Assembly (NCBI GenBank): GCA_012064415.1
Contig: SSNU01000221.1
Location: forward strand, 1-27,093
From: Gyrodactylus bullatarudis
Taxonomy: Eukaryota; Platyhelminthes; Monogenea; Gyrodactylidea; Gyrodactylidae
Direction: 5' to 3'
Length of the DNA: 27,093 nt
Shown here piece by piece: positions 10,421 through 22,400 of the stretch. The notes under the pieces are model-generated. The model ran no database searches. It was given only the letters and a program-made list of their open reading frames with translations, and was not told the origin of the DNA. The position numbers and the translations under genes were made by a program. How positions within the stretch are numbered: the stretch's first letter is position 1; every line of letters starts with the position of its first letter.

Positions 10421-13400
10421 CTGTAAACTTTTTACAATTGGCTATTTTGATTATATACTAAATGGAATATATTTTTATTAAATTTGAATATACTATCAAG
10501 TAGGTATTCTACCATTAAAAAAAGAGGATCTACTAATTTACTCTTGGAAATTTCAATCTTTATTTTCAGGTCTATAAAATCAAGTTGAGTCGTATCATGA
10601 GGAAAAATATTTGCTCATTGTACTCACTAAGGTGTGAATTCAGTTTTGGTGATCTCTCTAGTAGCTCATTCAACAGAGCATCTTGTTGGGAGACTATTTT
10701 GAATGGTTTCCTCATAGATTGTGGATCAAAAAATTGAGCCTTTGTCGGTTTTGGACTCTGAGTAAGACACTTTGCATTCACGTATATTCCGCCTGAAAAT
10801 TGATTTATTTTGATAAAGTTTTTTGAAAATTCTCTGATGAAAAAATTGTATCTCTAATAAGAATTCACTTGACCTGATCTCAATTTATATAAGAATTGTA
10901 GGTGTTAAATAAATAAAAATCAACTTGAAATCAATCCCAAAGTTGTAACACTTTCCTTATATGAAACTGATTATTTTGAACGAAGGATTCAACTAAATTT
11001 ACTCGCAAAATGCATTGAAAAACAATAAGATGAATAAGTTGATCCGAAAGAATGTTTAACAATCTAAAATCAGAAAATTGAAACAGTAGAAAAACAGAAT
11101 ATTAGTTTTATATTTATATATATATTTTTTCATTAAAAAAACTACACTAGATGGGACTCGAACCCACAACCTCCGGATTAGAAGTCCGACGCGCTAGCCA
11201 TTGCGCCACTAGTGCTGCTTTGCTTTATAAAAAAATTATTTTTATTGAAATTATCAAAAATTCCTGTCAAATCTTTTTAAACAGAATAAATTTTTGTCAT
11301 ATTGGTTGTGAGTTTCAAATGTTGATGAAATAGGTTTTCAAAAAGTCATCTAAAGTAAAATAGAGAGAAATAATACTTGATTGCAAAATCTAACTACTCA
11401 ATTTTGTAATTCAGTAACAGTTCAGTTCCAAAACATTCATTGTTTTTTAGATAATATCCGAGTCTTGAAAAAATTCCACGTGTGACCAATCATATGAAAA
11501 CTCACTTATTCTATTGCTGTTATTGCTCCTCGAGGGGTATTGTTGATTCGAAATTTGCTTTTGCGGGTCAGTCATCTTTAAAGGACGTTCTATTAATTCT
11601 CGTTGTTCATTGTATATTATTCTATCATCATTAAAGTTGGCAACCGGGGGATAATTGTTGATGAATAAGGGATTACGATAGGCTGTCAGTTCATAATCAA
11701 GATTATGCATAGGATTTGTTGTTGGCATTGGCTTCTGAAGACTATTATAATTAATATTATTATTGTTATTGATCATTTGATGAGGATTCTGAATGATATG
11801 AGGATTCTTTCTCCTCTTAGGCGATGCTGATGAGGTATAGGCAAAATTCTTTGGTATTGTCAAGTTATCATATTGAACTGTAAAGAAAAAAAAAGATAAA
11901 ATCCAAGAGAACAGAGTTTGAGTCACTCTAATTAGACACTGCATCCTATAAAATGTTCTTTAGGCAGATACGCTCTTACAATGGTACTTCAAAGTTAACT
12001 TGAAACAAGATTTTCAATCTTCAAAGGTTCTATGTATGAATTTTAGTTTTAGCTTCCAGAAAAAATTTCAAAACGTCTATATCGTTCATAGACAAGTCAA
12101 CAGAAGTTGATGATCAAATAAATCAAATAAATTCTTTACTTACTTTGGTGTGGTCAATAGATTAGGAGAGATAATGTCACGATATAATGCAGTCTTTGTT
12201 TAGAAATCCACTATTAACTACTGGATATTGTGTATTTTATTGACAAAAAAATAATAATTTTCCAAAATTAATATCAATAAATTTTAAAAGAGCTCAAATT
12301 ACCAAGTATCACTATAGTTACAGTTTCAAGTGTAAATCTAGCTTTAAAATTGTCCCACCTTCCTTGGCAATCAAAATCATTTGCTTGGATCAATAGGGAG
12401 ACAATGTATTATTTTGTGTTAGGGTAATACAAAATATTCAAAAACAACTTTTTTGGCGATTTGTTAATTTGAACACTTTTACACAGGAAAGAAGATTTTC
12501 ATGAATTAAATTCAAAAATTTTGTTGTTCTGATACCCATAAATCCAATTTTCCCGAAAAATCATTAAAACGCATTAATTTCAGAATAGGAAGAGGAATTT
12601 TAAATAACTATCAGAATAATTCCCATCCGAAAAAAAACAAAATACCGTGAATCTTATCAATTATCGTAGTAAAATTCATTCAAAATTTCTTGGCGCGGAT
12701 TTGAAAACTTTAATTATTAAATGAGATTTTTTATATCAGAAATTTATAATTCAAAAAGATTTTTTTCTCAAAATTTATTGCCGAAAAAGTTCATATGTAT
12801 CTCCCTACTTAATGATATTTATGAAAATCGGTAAAACTTCGAAAGAGAGTCAGCGCAAATTTTGCGTTTTGGGAGGGTGAATGCTAGAGCCAATCAGATT
12901 CGAGTATGTCTTTTTTACGTGTAAAAACCCTGGAATAGCTCAACTAGAATAAGTTGCTTATCAGAACACACCTAGAATACATCAAATTTTCTATATTTAC
13001 CTGCATGAAAATACTTCGGAAGAGAGTCAGTGAATATTCCTTTGTTTCAAACGCTCTGTCTTATCACTAAAAATCAAACACTTTAATTAGTATTTTAATT
13101 TTTAACTCAATTAAAATCCTATGAATTAATTCAATAATATTTTAATTTATTTACTACTTGTTGGAGCTGATTGGCTATTTATTCATGTTAAAATACCCAA
13201 ATATATCCATTTTGAACTTTATCAAAAATGGATTTATGTGACAACGATATCTGGGATCTTCGTAATTCTGAGGCAAAGTCAAGAGATTTTTTCATCCGAA
13301 ATAATTTCATTGATACATCTCTTACTCGTTGTCATTATGAACATTGTTGCAACGGTATACAAAAAATTCTCAATTCCCGACCCAACTACAAGAGGTGCTC

Positions 13401-16400
13401 AACATGTGGTCGAGGATTTTCTATCTACAGAGGTGAGATGAAAAATTTATAAAATTATTTTAGGTACTTTTCTGCACCATAAGTTCACCTCATTGGCCAT
13501 GGTTATCCAACTGGCTTTTTATTTTTCATCTGGAGTACCTTACTCACAAATTTTGGAAAAAATCAATATTTCTCCTGAAACTATCTTACGATATTTTGAC
13601 ATATTCAGAGGGTTTCTTTCTGAAGCAGCAAAAAATGACGATAAAATAGGTGGAAATGGGCATATCGTCGAAATTGACGAGACGAAATTATCTAAACGCA
13701 AATATAATCGAGGAAGGCTTCTAAGGAATGAATGGGTTATCGGTGCTTTCGATCGAGATACCAAGAAAGTTAGAATGGCAATAGTTGAAAGAAGAGATCA
13801 AGTGACCATAAGTAGATTTCTTGATGAAAATGTCATTACTGGCTCAATCCGAGAGATCCAACAATTCATACCAATACAATAGAAAGATTTTGGCGTTCCC
13901 TCAAAGAAAAAATTCCGAAAGGAATTTCAATGTCAAGGATCGCTGGAAGAGTGGAAATATTTCAGTACCTCTACAACAATTCAATTCTTAGTCCAAATAA
14001 AATATTAAACAACTTAATGTCACTAATAATACAATTGAGAAATGCTCCTCGAATTGAAGTATTGGCTGAAAATCATTTCGATATCAACGATAATGTAGAT
14101 TTGGATGATAGTTTATTTAATTTGTAAAATATATATTTAAATTCAACTTTGATTTCTTAATGTGTGAGAGACTAATCAAACAGTAATCAAGATAAATAAA
14201 TAGTTTACTTATAACTCATTAGTAAGTCATAGTAAGGCCTTTAAAAAGTACAATTTTGTCATTAAAGTCTTGTTTTTTTTATTCTAGTGAGTTTTGATAA
14301 TCTGAGGAAAAAATCTTCTCATCTAATACCATTTTGAAGATAGTTGGAAGTATTTCTGTACTAACTTGTTGCCTTGTTAAGTTTTCGTACTATTTTTAAA
14401 ATCACGTAGAGATCAAAATGGATATATTTGGGTATTTTAACATGAATAAATAGCCAATCAGCTCCAACAAGTAGTAAATAAATTAAAATATTATTGAATT
14501 AATTCATAGGATTTTAATTGAGTTAAAAATTAAAATACTAATTAAAGTGTTTGATTTTTAGTGATAAGACAGAGCGTTTGAAACAAAGGAATATTCACTG
14601 ACTCTCTTCCGAAGTATTTTCATGCAGGTAAATATAGAAAATTTGATGTATTCTAGGTGTGTTCTGATAAGCAACTTATTCTAGTTGAGCTATTCCAGGG
14701 TTTTTACACGTAAAAAAGACATACTCGAATCTGATTGGCTCTAGCATTCACCCTCCCAAAACGCAAAATTTGCGCTGACTCTCTTTCGAAGTGTTAGCTG
14801 AAAATCTCATTCTTTCATCAAGGTATCAAAATTTTCTAGCAACCGATTAAAAAGAAAAACTTTAGCCGATTTGTAAAAAATTAGTTGCGCAAAGAAAGAA
14901 AAGAAAACTCACAAATATTATTAGGCTGAGAGGAGAGTATAAGTTGATCTTGATCGGAGACTTCATAGATACTGTCGTATCGAATATTTTTCTCATTAGT
15001 AGTGTTCTAGAATTTAAATAATTATAATAATACAGTAATATGGTTTAACTGAATTTTTGATAACTCTATAAAGATTGTAACTAAAAACAAACTTTTGAGT
15101 GTTTTCCTCTATTTCTCATAAAAATAAAATTTAGGGTTATTCATCATGTTAAAGTAAAAATATTTCTATTGAAACAGCTTATTTTTATTGAAAAACAGTG
15201 AATTTTTACATTTTCACAAAAACTCACTTTTTTTCCAATATAAATGTATAGAAATCACTTGCTTCATTTTGATTGATCGAGATCAATAATACTTAATTAG
15301 GGGGTAAATATTCGTGTTTCAATAAAAATATAAGATGTTTCAATAGAAATATTTTTACTGTAGCAATAAATTTTTTATTAATAATTATTTTCACCAGTGT
15401 ATTATTTATAGTATCAATACTAAAAATATTTCAAAAACAGTATAATATACCAATATAATTTTTCAGAATTAATATCAGTTTGATGAGAAATAACTATAAT
15501 CGGATCAATTAAATTTTTTTTAATTTAAAAATTTACTCGAAGATAGTTTCAGAGGCAGCAAAATTATACAAATAAGGTTGATAATAAGATCTTTTCAGCT
15601 ACTAAACGAATTCTTTTCTTCTTAGGTTTTCCTCTTTTACGTGAATCAGGAAATAGCACTCGACCCAATTTAGCATCTATTTCCGAAAGATATTCATGAA
15701 TATTCAAAAAAGTTTCCAAGAAATTATGTCCAGATTGTCCAGGTAGATTCAGATTCTGAACCGACAATTGGAAATGAGTTATTATTGCGGTCAATAACAG
15801 TAGCGACCAGAAGGATATAGTCTGACAAATAATGAAAATGACAGCCATCTAGAACAATTATTGGCAAACCTTTAAGAAATGCTTTGGCAGATATGCTTAG
15901 ACATATGAATGCCGAGTCTTGTTTATCCCTGGATTTCAATACACCAGTGAAAGTTCCAGGAATTTGCAATGTGTTCCAACTAAAGAAGCTCTCCAAAACT
16001 ATCTTCAAATAAATGTTTTTTTAAATTGATCCGATTATAGTTATTTCTCATCAAACTAATATTAATTCTGAAAAGATATATTGGTATACTATATTATACT
16101 GTTTTTGAAAATTGATACGAAAATAAAAATTCAAAAAATATGATACTACTTTGGAAAATAATACCGGTCTATTATACTATTGGTGAGAATAATTAAAAAA
16201 TTGATACTAACATGGTGATATAAATTGATAATATAATATATTTCTGAATTTTAGTCTATTTTTATCGATTTAAAAAAATCAAATTTCTTGCCAGTGACAC
16301 CTTTATGAAAATTTTCTCTGCAGTACTTTTAAGTTTTTCTCTAAAATCTTTCCAGAATGGGTTTCGAGAAAATAAACTTTAATGCTTGAATATTCCTGGA

Positions 16401-19400
16401 TTTGTGAAGTATGAATCGACGATTCTTGTATCGTGTAATTATCTGACGAATTCCCTTTTTTACACTTTCTGCATCCTCTTTGTTTAGAAAATTATGTAAG
16501 ATTATAAATTTTAATCCATTCAATGGCTCATAGTAGGTCTAAAATCATTTACTCAAAACCGTTACTTTATACTTCTTTAGTTTATTCTAAATTCAGTTGA
16601 TTTAATAAGTTGCTTTCTAATAAAGAGAAAGTTGAATTCTTACTAAGTGACACCTCGAATTTTTAATTATGTTCTAAATAGGCAAAAGTGAGATAACGGG
16701 AAAAGCTAAAGACGGCATTGTGAGGTGAAGTTATTTTTTTTAATTCGAAATGCAATAAGATTTTATAAAAAGAGCATAAATAATTCAACTTACAGAATCA
16801 AAACGCTTCACGTTAAGTGGAGATCGGGCTCTTGATTCGTTTTCGATAAGCTCCCTAATTGGACTTGATGCAGTAGAGACCATTTTGGCTCTTTCATGCT
16901 CTCTTCTGATTTCCTCCATCAACTCTGATGGTCGACGTCCAGTTGATGCGGCAGCTACTTCAAGAGTTGTCCTTTTAATCATTTCCTTTGATAGCTTGGG
17001 GTGAATTTTGGACTGAAAATATCAAAATTTTTTATCAGAATAATGATTATCCTTTTGTCGTTATATTTACTGAATTATCAATCATGACAGACTATAATTC
17101 TTACATGAAATGTTTATTATAATAAAGAATAGACTCATCGACAAAACTACAATTGCGTGCTCAATGGTTCAATAGAAATTTAGAATGACTGACAGTAAAA
17201 AGTACAAGTGAACCTTATAATTTATAAACATCCTCATTTTACTGGGAAATTGAAAATAAATGGAAAATAAGAAATTGAAATTTCATTAAAAAACTTTGTA
17301 GGAATGATTAAATTATCCACTTAAAAAGGTCTTGGTTATCTCAGTACCAAAATTTCCGGATGAGACTTTGGATAGAGGTAGGTATTTTCGACCAATCAGA
17401 GAGAAGCATGCAACAATCTTTTTTAGTGCACGCCATTTTGAATTTTAGGACGTTAGAAATAGGACTTTTAGTTTTAGGACGAGAAATTTGTTTTAGACCA
17501 TTTTAGGACATTCTAATTTTGACCCTTTATCAGGTATAACATTTTGGAATGAATTTTCAGCATTTTCATCAAAAATAGACCTCAAGGAAAAAGTAGACAT
17601 TTTAGGACATTTGAGACCCTAATTATGATACAAGTTAAGAAAAGATGTAATTAAATTGAAAAATGTATTAGTCACCTGTAATTATCCTCTTTCATTTGAC
17701 ACTAAAATCGACATTGATGAAAAATGTACAAAATTTATTTGGGCCGACTTTAATCTGATTTTAAGCTTATAAAAATCAATCCCCCTCCACAATATACTAT
17801 ACCATTCTGATCAGAATTTAATTCTCTATCGATTGATCTGAAAATCTCAACTTTTTGAAATTTTCAGACAAAATTTTATACCAGTACCCCAATAGACCTA
17901 CTTCAAAGTACAATGAAATTTTTTTTATTTATCGAAAAACTGTGAATTTACACAAATGTACACAAATGAACGGAGGTGTGATTTTACACTCCACATATAC
18001 GGTTCCCACCTGTATCTTATAAGAATGATTATTAAAAAGTCATAAATTTTTTACTGTTGAATATTCAATATTGCGTGCTAAAAGTGATTAAAAACTTTCC
18101 CATGGTATTCCCGAGTTTAATTTTTTTTGTTTTGTTAGAAATATTTTATTGATATGTACAATATAGGTAAATATGGTTATAAATAGATATACATATAAGG
18201 TTACAATAGACATAAGAATACAATAAAGATTAAGTCCAGCTGAATTTGTTCAATAGAGTCAATTATCTAAATGAATCTGAGCATTAAGTCGAAGACCAAA
18301 CTGGATTTTAACATTTATAAATGTAAGGAAGAGTATAAGAGAGATTTTGAATAATCTATTTTTGATCTAATATATAACATAATAGATTTAAGATCATGGG
18401 CGTTGTTACAATCTGAAAGATTGAATTTAGCGTCTAATTGTCTAAAAGACGACAATAAGATATGATCATTATAGTTTTTATTTCTGAGATTGTAGGAGGA
18501 GGTAATAGATGAAGACGAGTTTATAAAATTTTTTATAATAAAAGCACATCTTCTGATCCACAGTGGCTGTAGCCCCGAGATCGAGATAAGCGCATTATAA
18601 GAGTCAAGATTCGGATACAGAGAATGCAAAAAACGATATTGGATTCTTTCAATCTCTAAAGATTGATAATTATTTATATCGTATAACAGAGGAAATAGAT
18701 AATCAAAATGACTTAAAACTAAGCATTTATAGGCTTTTAGTTTAAGTACTATAGATTTGGAGAATTTTTGAATAGTTTTTAAAAAGTAAAAGATCTTTTT
18801 AAAATTGGAATAAGGGTTAATTTTTAATTTTGAATCAATACTGAAACCCAGATCAAAAGTAAAGGAGACAATTTCTCCAGGAAGTAGAAGCGATTCAAGG
18901 AGGGTTGCAGGGAGACCCAATGGGAGCATTATTTTGCATTTATCTCTGTTTAGACAGAGCCCCATGGACTCGAGTGAATCTTTTAGAGAGTAGAAGTAGT
19001 GGTTGATTTTCAATATATCAAGGGAGTTTCTCACCTTGAAGACGAATTTAATATTGCGTGCTAAAAGTGATTAAAAACTTTCCCATCGTATTCCCGAGTT
19101 TAATTAAATTTTAATTTTTTCACACATTCGTATTTTTCATCGACTAGAATCAATCAATATACTATAAAGATGTCAGCAAAACAAAAACTTAGTATCCCTT
19201 TTGAATTCCAGATTTTCATGATGAAAATTGGATAATTTTTTGATCCAAAAATCCGATATCTTTGAAGCTTTAGCAGATAGAGTTCAGGCAATTGCCAATT
19301 GGAATTCTGGGGGTCGAATGGGTGGTAAACGAAGTATTTTCTGACGCTTAGATGAACAATAATGTATTGAAAAAATGATGCGAGAGAAGTAACCCAATAT

Positions 19401-22400
19401 GATTTTGAAAAGTAATAGCAATATCCACTTTTCCTATAATCTTCAATAAATTACACGAGGATGTTTCTTTCTATGATAAGTTTTAAACTAAAAAAGTTAA
19501 GAACTCACTTAATGATAGCGAATTTTTTTATAATTTAGAAAATTAAAAGAAGATATATTAAAACCAAATGTACATTTCTTGAAGCATCATCAGTGGTAAT
19601 TCTTCAAAAATGATATTAGTTAAAAGTTCATTCAAAATAATAATTTACAACTCATGAAAGAAATAGTAAAAGTCAAAGAAAATAAGAATAAATTGCAAGC
19701 TGAAAAAACACCAAAACTCTCCAATAAATAGTAACAGTGGAGAGAAAAGTGAAAAAGCTCACATTGGCCAAGGTAATCGAAGATTATAGGAATAATTCTT
19801 TTGAACACATAGATTAGGTTTATATAGGTTAATAAGAATTTTTTTTTAATATCAAAATCTTTTCAAATATAGAAATAATCGCTCATACACTGAAATGTAT
19901 CTAATACATGAATAGTGCAGAATAGAGGATTTTAAAAATTCTAGAATTTAATTTAAAACCCAAAAAAGTTATCTAATGAAAGTAGAATTAAGCTTCACGG
20001 CCCATAATACGCTCTCCTGCTTTGCATGTGTTTTTTTGTAAGTTATTCAAGAGATTTTTCTTAAAGATTAAATAAAATTTTGATTATGAAGATGACAAAT
20101 TATAACTTCAATACTTCACTAAATGATTGTCGAGAGGGTCAAAGATTTTAATTTTTTCATGAGTAACATCATGTAATAAATACCTTTAAACTCTCAAAAG
20201 CTACAGGAACCATGCTGGAAAAAAAAATCGAGTTTTCTTAATTTACGTATTCCATCTAGTATGAAAGTGAATTTGAATTTTTTTGAAATTCTGGAGGGAA
20301 CAACCTTAGTGCTTAGGCAATATATTCCACAGGTTGGCAATAGATTAGCCCATGTCGATAGTACGAAAGAAACTCTTAGAGCATTTAGAAATAATAATAT
20401 CTATCTAATATGTTAGAACCTGGGCTAGAACCTGAAGAGACCCAACTTGTATTAATAAAATGAATAGAATCGAATTTTTTAAATGTTGTAATGGGTGTTT
20501 TCACAATGCAAATAATAATTTAATTAGTCCTTAAAATATGGCACTATATATTTGATCTAAATGATATCTTGTCCATGTTTTTGAGCAAATAATATCTTAA
20601 AATTTTTTTACTTAAATTAATATTTAAACTGTACACTTTAGATTGATATCAGTCTGAATTATAATTATTTTCTATTTTTTAAAGCACTGATCTTTATCTA
20701 CTCCAATACTCCTTTGAAAGATAATTTTTATTTAAAAAATTATGTAATGATATTTTAATGATTTGACAGCCTTTTTGCGTTGATAATTATAATTATAATT
20801 TTTGACATCTTAGTTTTGTCATCTTTAGATCATGCAATTAGAGTCTCATTGAAAAACATTCTATTTATATTTAATGAGGTATACAATCAAGGTTTTCTAA
20901 AATCCAGCTCACTATTACTGAATGAAGTAAAAATTATGAGAAGAGTCTGTTGAGACCCATCGAAATATAACATAATCAGTGTTTATAGGGCAAAACATAT
21001 TTGGCACCAAATTCGAGCAGGAAGATCTTATTTACTTCAAAGTGAGACAGGAGTCAAATGAAATTTTTTATGACCAATATCGCGGGGGAATCGTGTTTGG
21101 ATTCTTTAACAAAGGCGAGTTTTTATATTTATCTTATATCACCTCTCAATTTTTCCTTGCATTAACATAAAATTGATATCATTTAAAGTGATACCACTGA
21201 TGATCCTTTAAGAAATGTACATTTGGTGTTAATATATCTTTACTTCTATTTCAATAAAATTGATAGTTAGATGAGTCTGACAAAAGTCTCGTTTAAAATT
21301 ATTCTAATATAGAAAAATAAAATAAAAATTGAATATCAATTTAAGGGTATTTCATATTTTTGAAATCACAACCTATACAACAAATTGATACCAATTCTTG
21401 CAAAATAAAAGAAATATTAGGAATATAACATGTGAATCAGGCAAATCTCGCCAATCAATAAGATGAAGCATATTCCTTCTTTCTCGTTTTCCCATCATGG
21501 AAAAGGCTGAGTTTGTAGAATGAAGAAGTTGTGCTAATGAAAGCTACACAAAAAGTCCTTCCCACTTGAAGTTGATTTGAGAAAACGAAAGTAAGAAAAG
21601 ATGCCGAAAGTTAGGAATAATCGAATTAGGATAGTACAAATACTAGACTTGGACGAAATTTTGCAAAATTACTTAAATCGCCCATCGATATGAAAAAACT
21701 AATCTTCAAGTAATTAAATATAATCCCACCAAATTTCGCTTCAAAATACCTTTCCATGCTTCTGGAATAAGATAAACAAAATTGTGAAAATTTAGAACGT
21801 TTTTTTATTTTTTATATTTATAATTTTAACTTGAATTCACTTTATTTCTTTACATAGTTGTAAAAATGACTTAAATCCCTTTATAATTGTTTTTTCAATA
21901 GCTCAAAACGAAATTTCTCTTATTTTTTCATGAATTTTACAATAGGAACACTAAATCCAAGTTAAAAGAATAAATATAAAACAATATAAAACGTTTTAAA
22001 TTTAAAAAGTTTCACAATTTTGTTTATCTTATTCCATAAGCCTGAAAAGGTATTTTGAAACAAGATTTGGTGGGATTATATTTAAATACTTGAAGATTAG
22101 TTTTTTCATATGGGCGATTTAAGTAATTTTGCAAAATTTCGTCCAAGTCATCCAAACTCAAATATTATTTTCCAATCTAGGGCAGTCACATAATAAAACT
22201 AATTGATATAAAATTGGTAATCTATGATTTTTAGAAAGCCTCGATTTTTTCATCAAAAATTCAAATATGTTTGAGATTTTTAGGAATCCTACTCACGTTG
22301 CCCACTTTTACGATTTGAAAAAAATTATGAAATTTTTTAAAATGAAATATGGTAATTTTTCAAATTTTGATTTGGCGCTAAAATATCATTTTTTTGAACT

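Larger units (their letters stand above)
12830..14798 (+). mobile_element. Merlin (IS1016/ISXO2-like) DNA transposon, internally deleted
   Basis: A 1,969-bp element flanked by the 8-bp direct repeat TGAAAATC (12822-12829 and 14799-14806), the duplication size usual for Merlin. Inverted repeats of 386 bp (12830-13215 and 14413-14798) look almost identical by eye except in the outermost 12 bases, which points to a recent insertion. Between them is an ISXO2-family transposase that has lost its central catalytic region. The element lies in an intron of the minus-strand gene. Confidence 0.9.
19550..21240. mobile_element. Unclassified element with inverted ends, about 1.7 kb
   Basis: The left end (19550-19597: AAGATATATTAAAACCAAAT, then GTACATTTCTTGAAGCATCA) is the reverse complement of the right end (21193-21240), with few mismatches over nearly 50 bp. 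TTAA lies at equivalent places in both ends (19558-19561, 21229-21232), but the similarity continues beyond it, so the true boundary and target site are unsettled. No known transposase was recognised inside; two short plus-strand open frames are described separately. Confidence 0.6.

Noticed and set aside
11151..11333. Plus-strand open frame starting MGLEPTTSGLEVRRASHCAT
   Set aside because: It is the antisense of the tRNA-Arg gene; this peptide is a familiar tRNA artefact.
13540..13764. Minus-strand 74-codon frame
   Set aside because: Antisense of the Merlin transposase.
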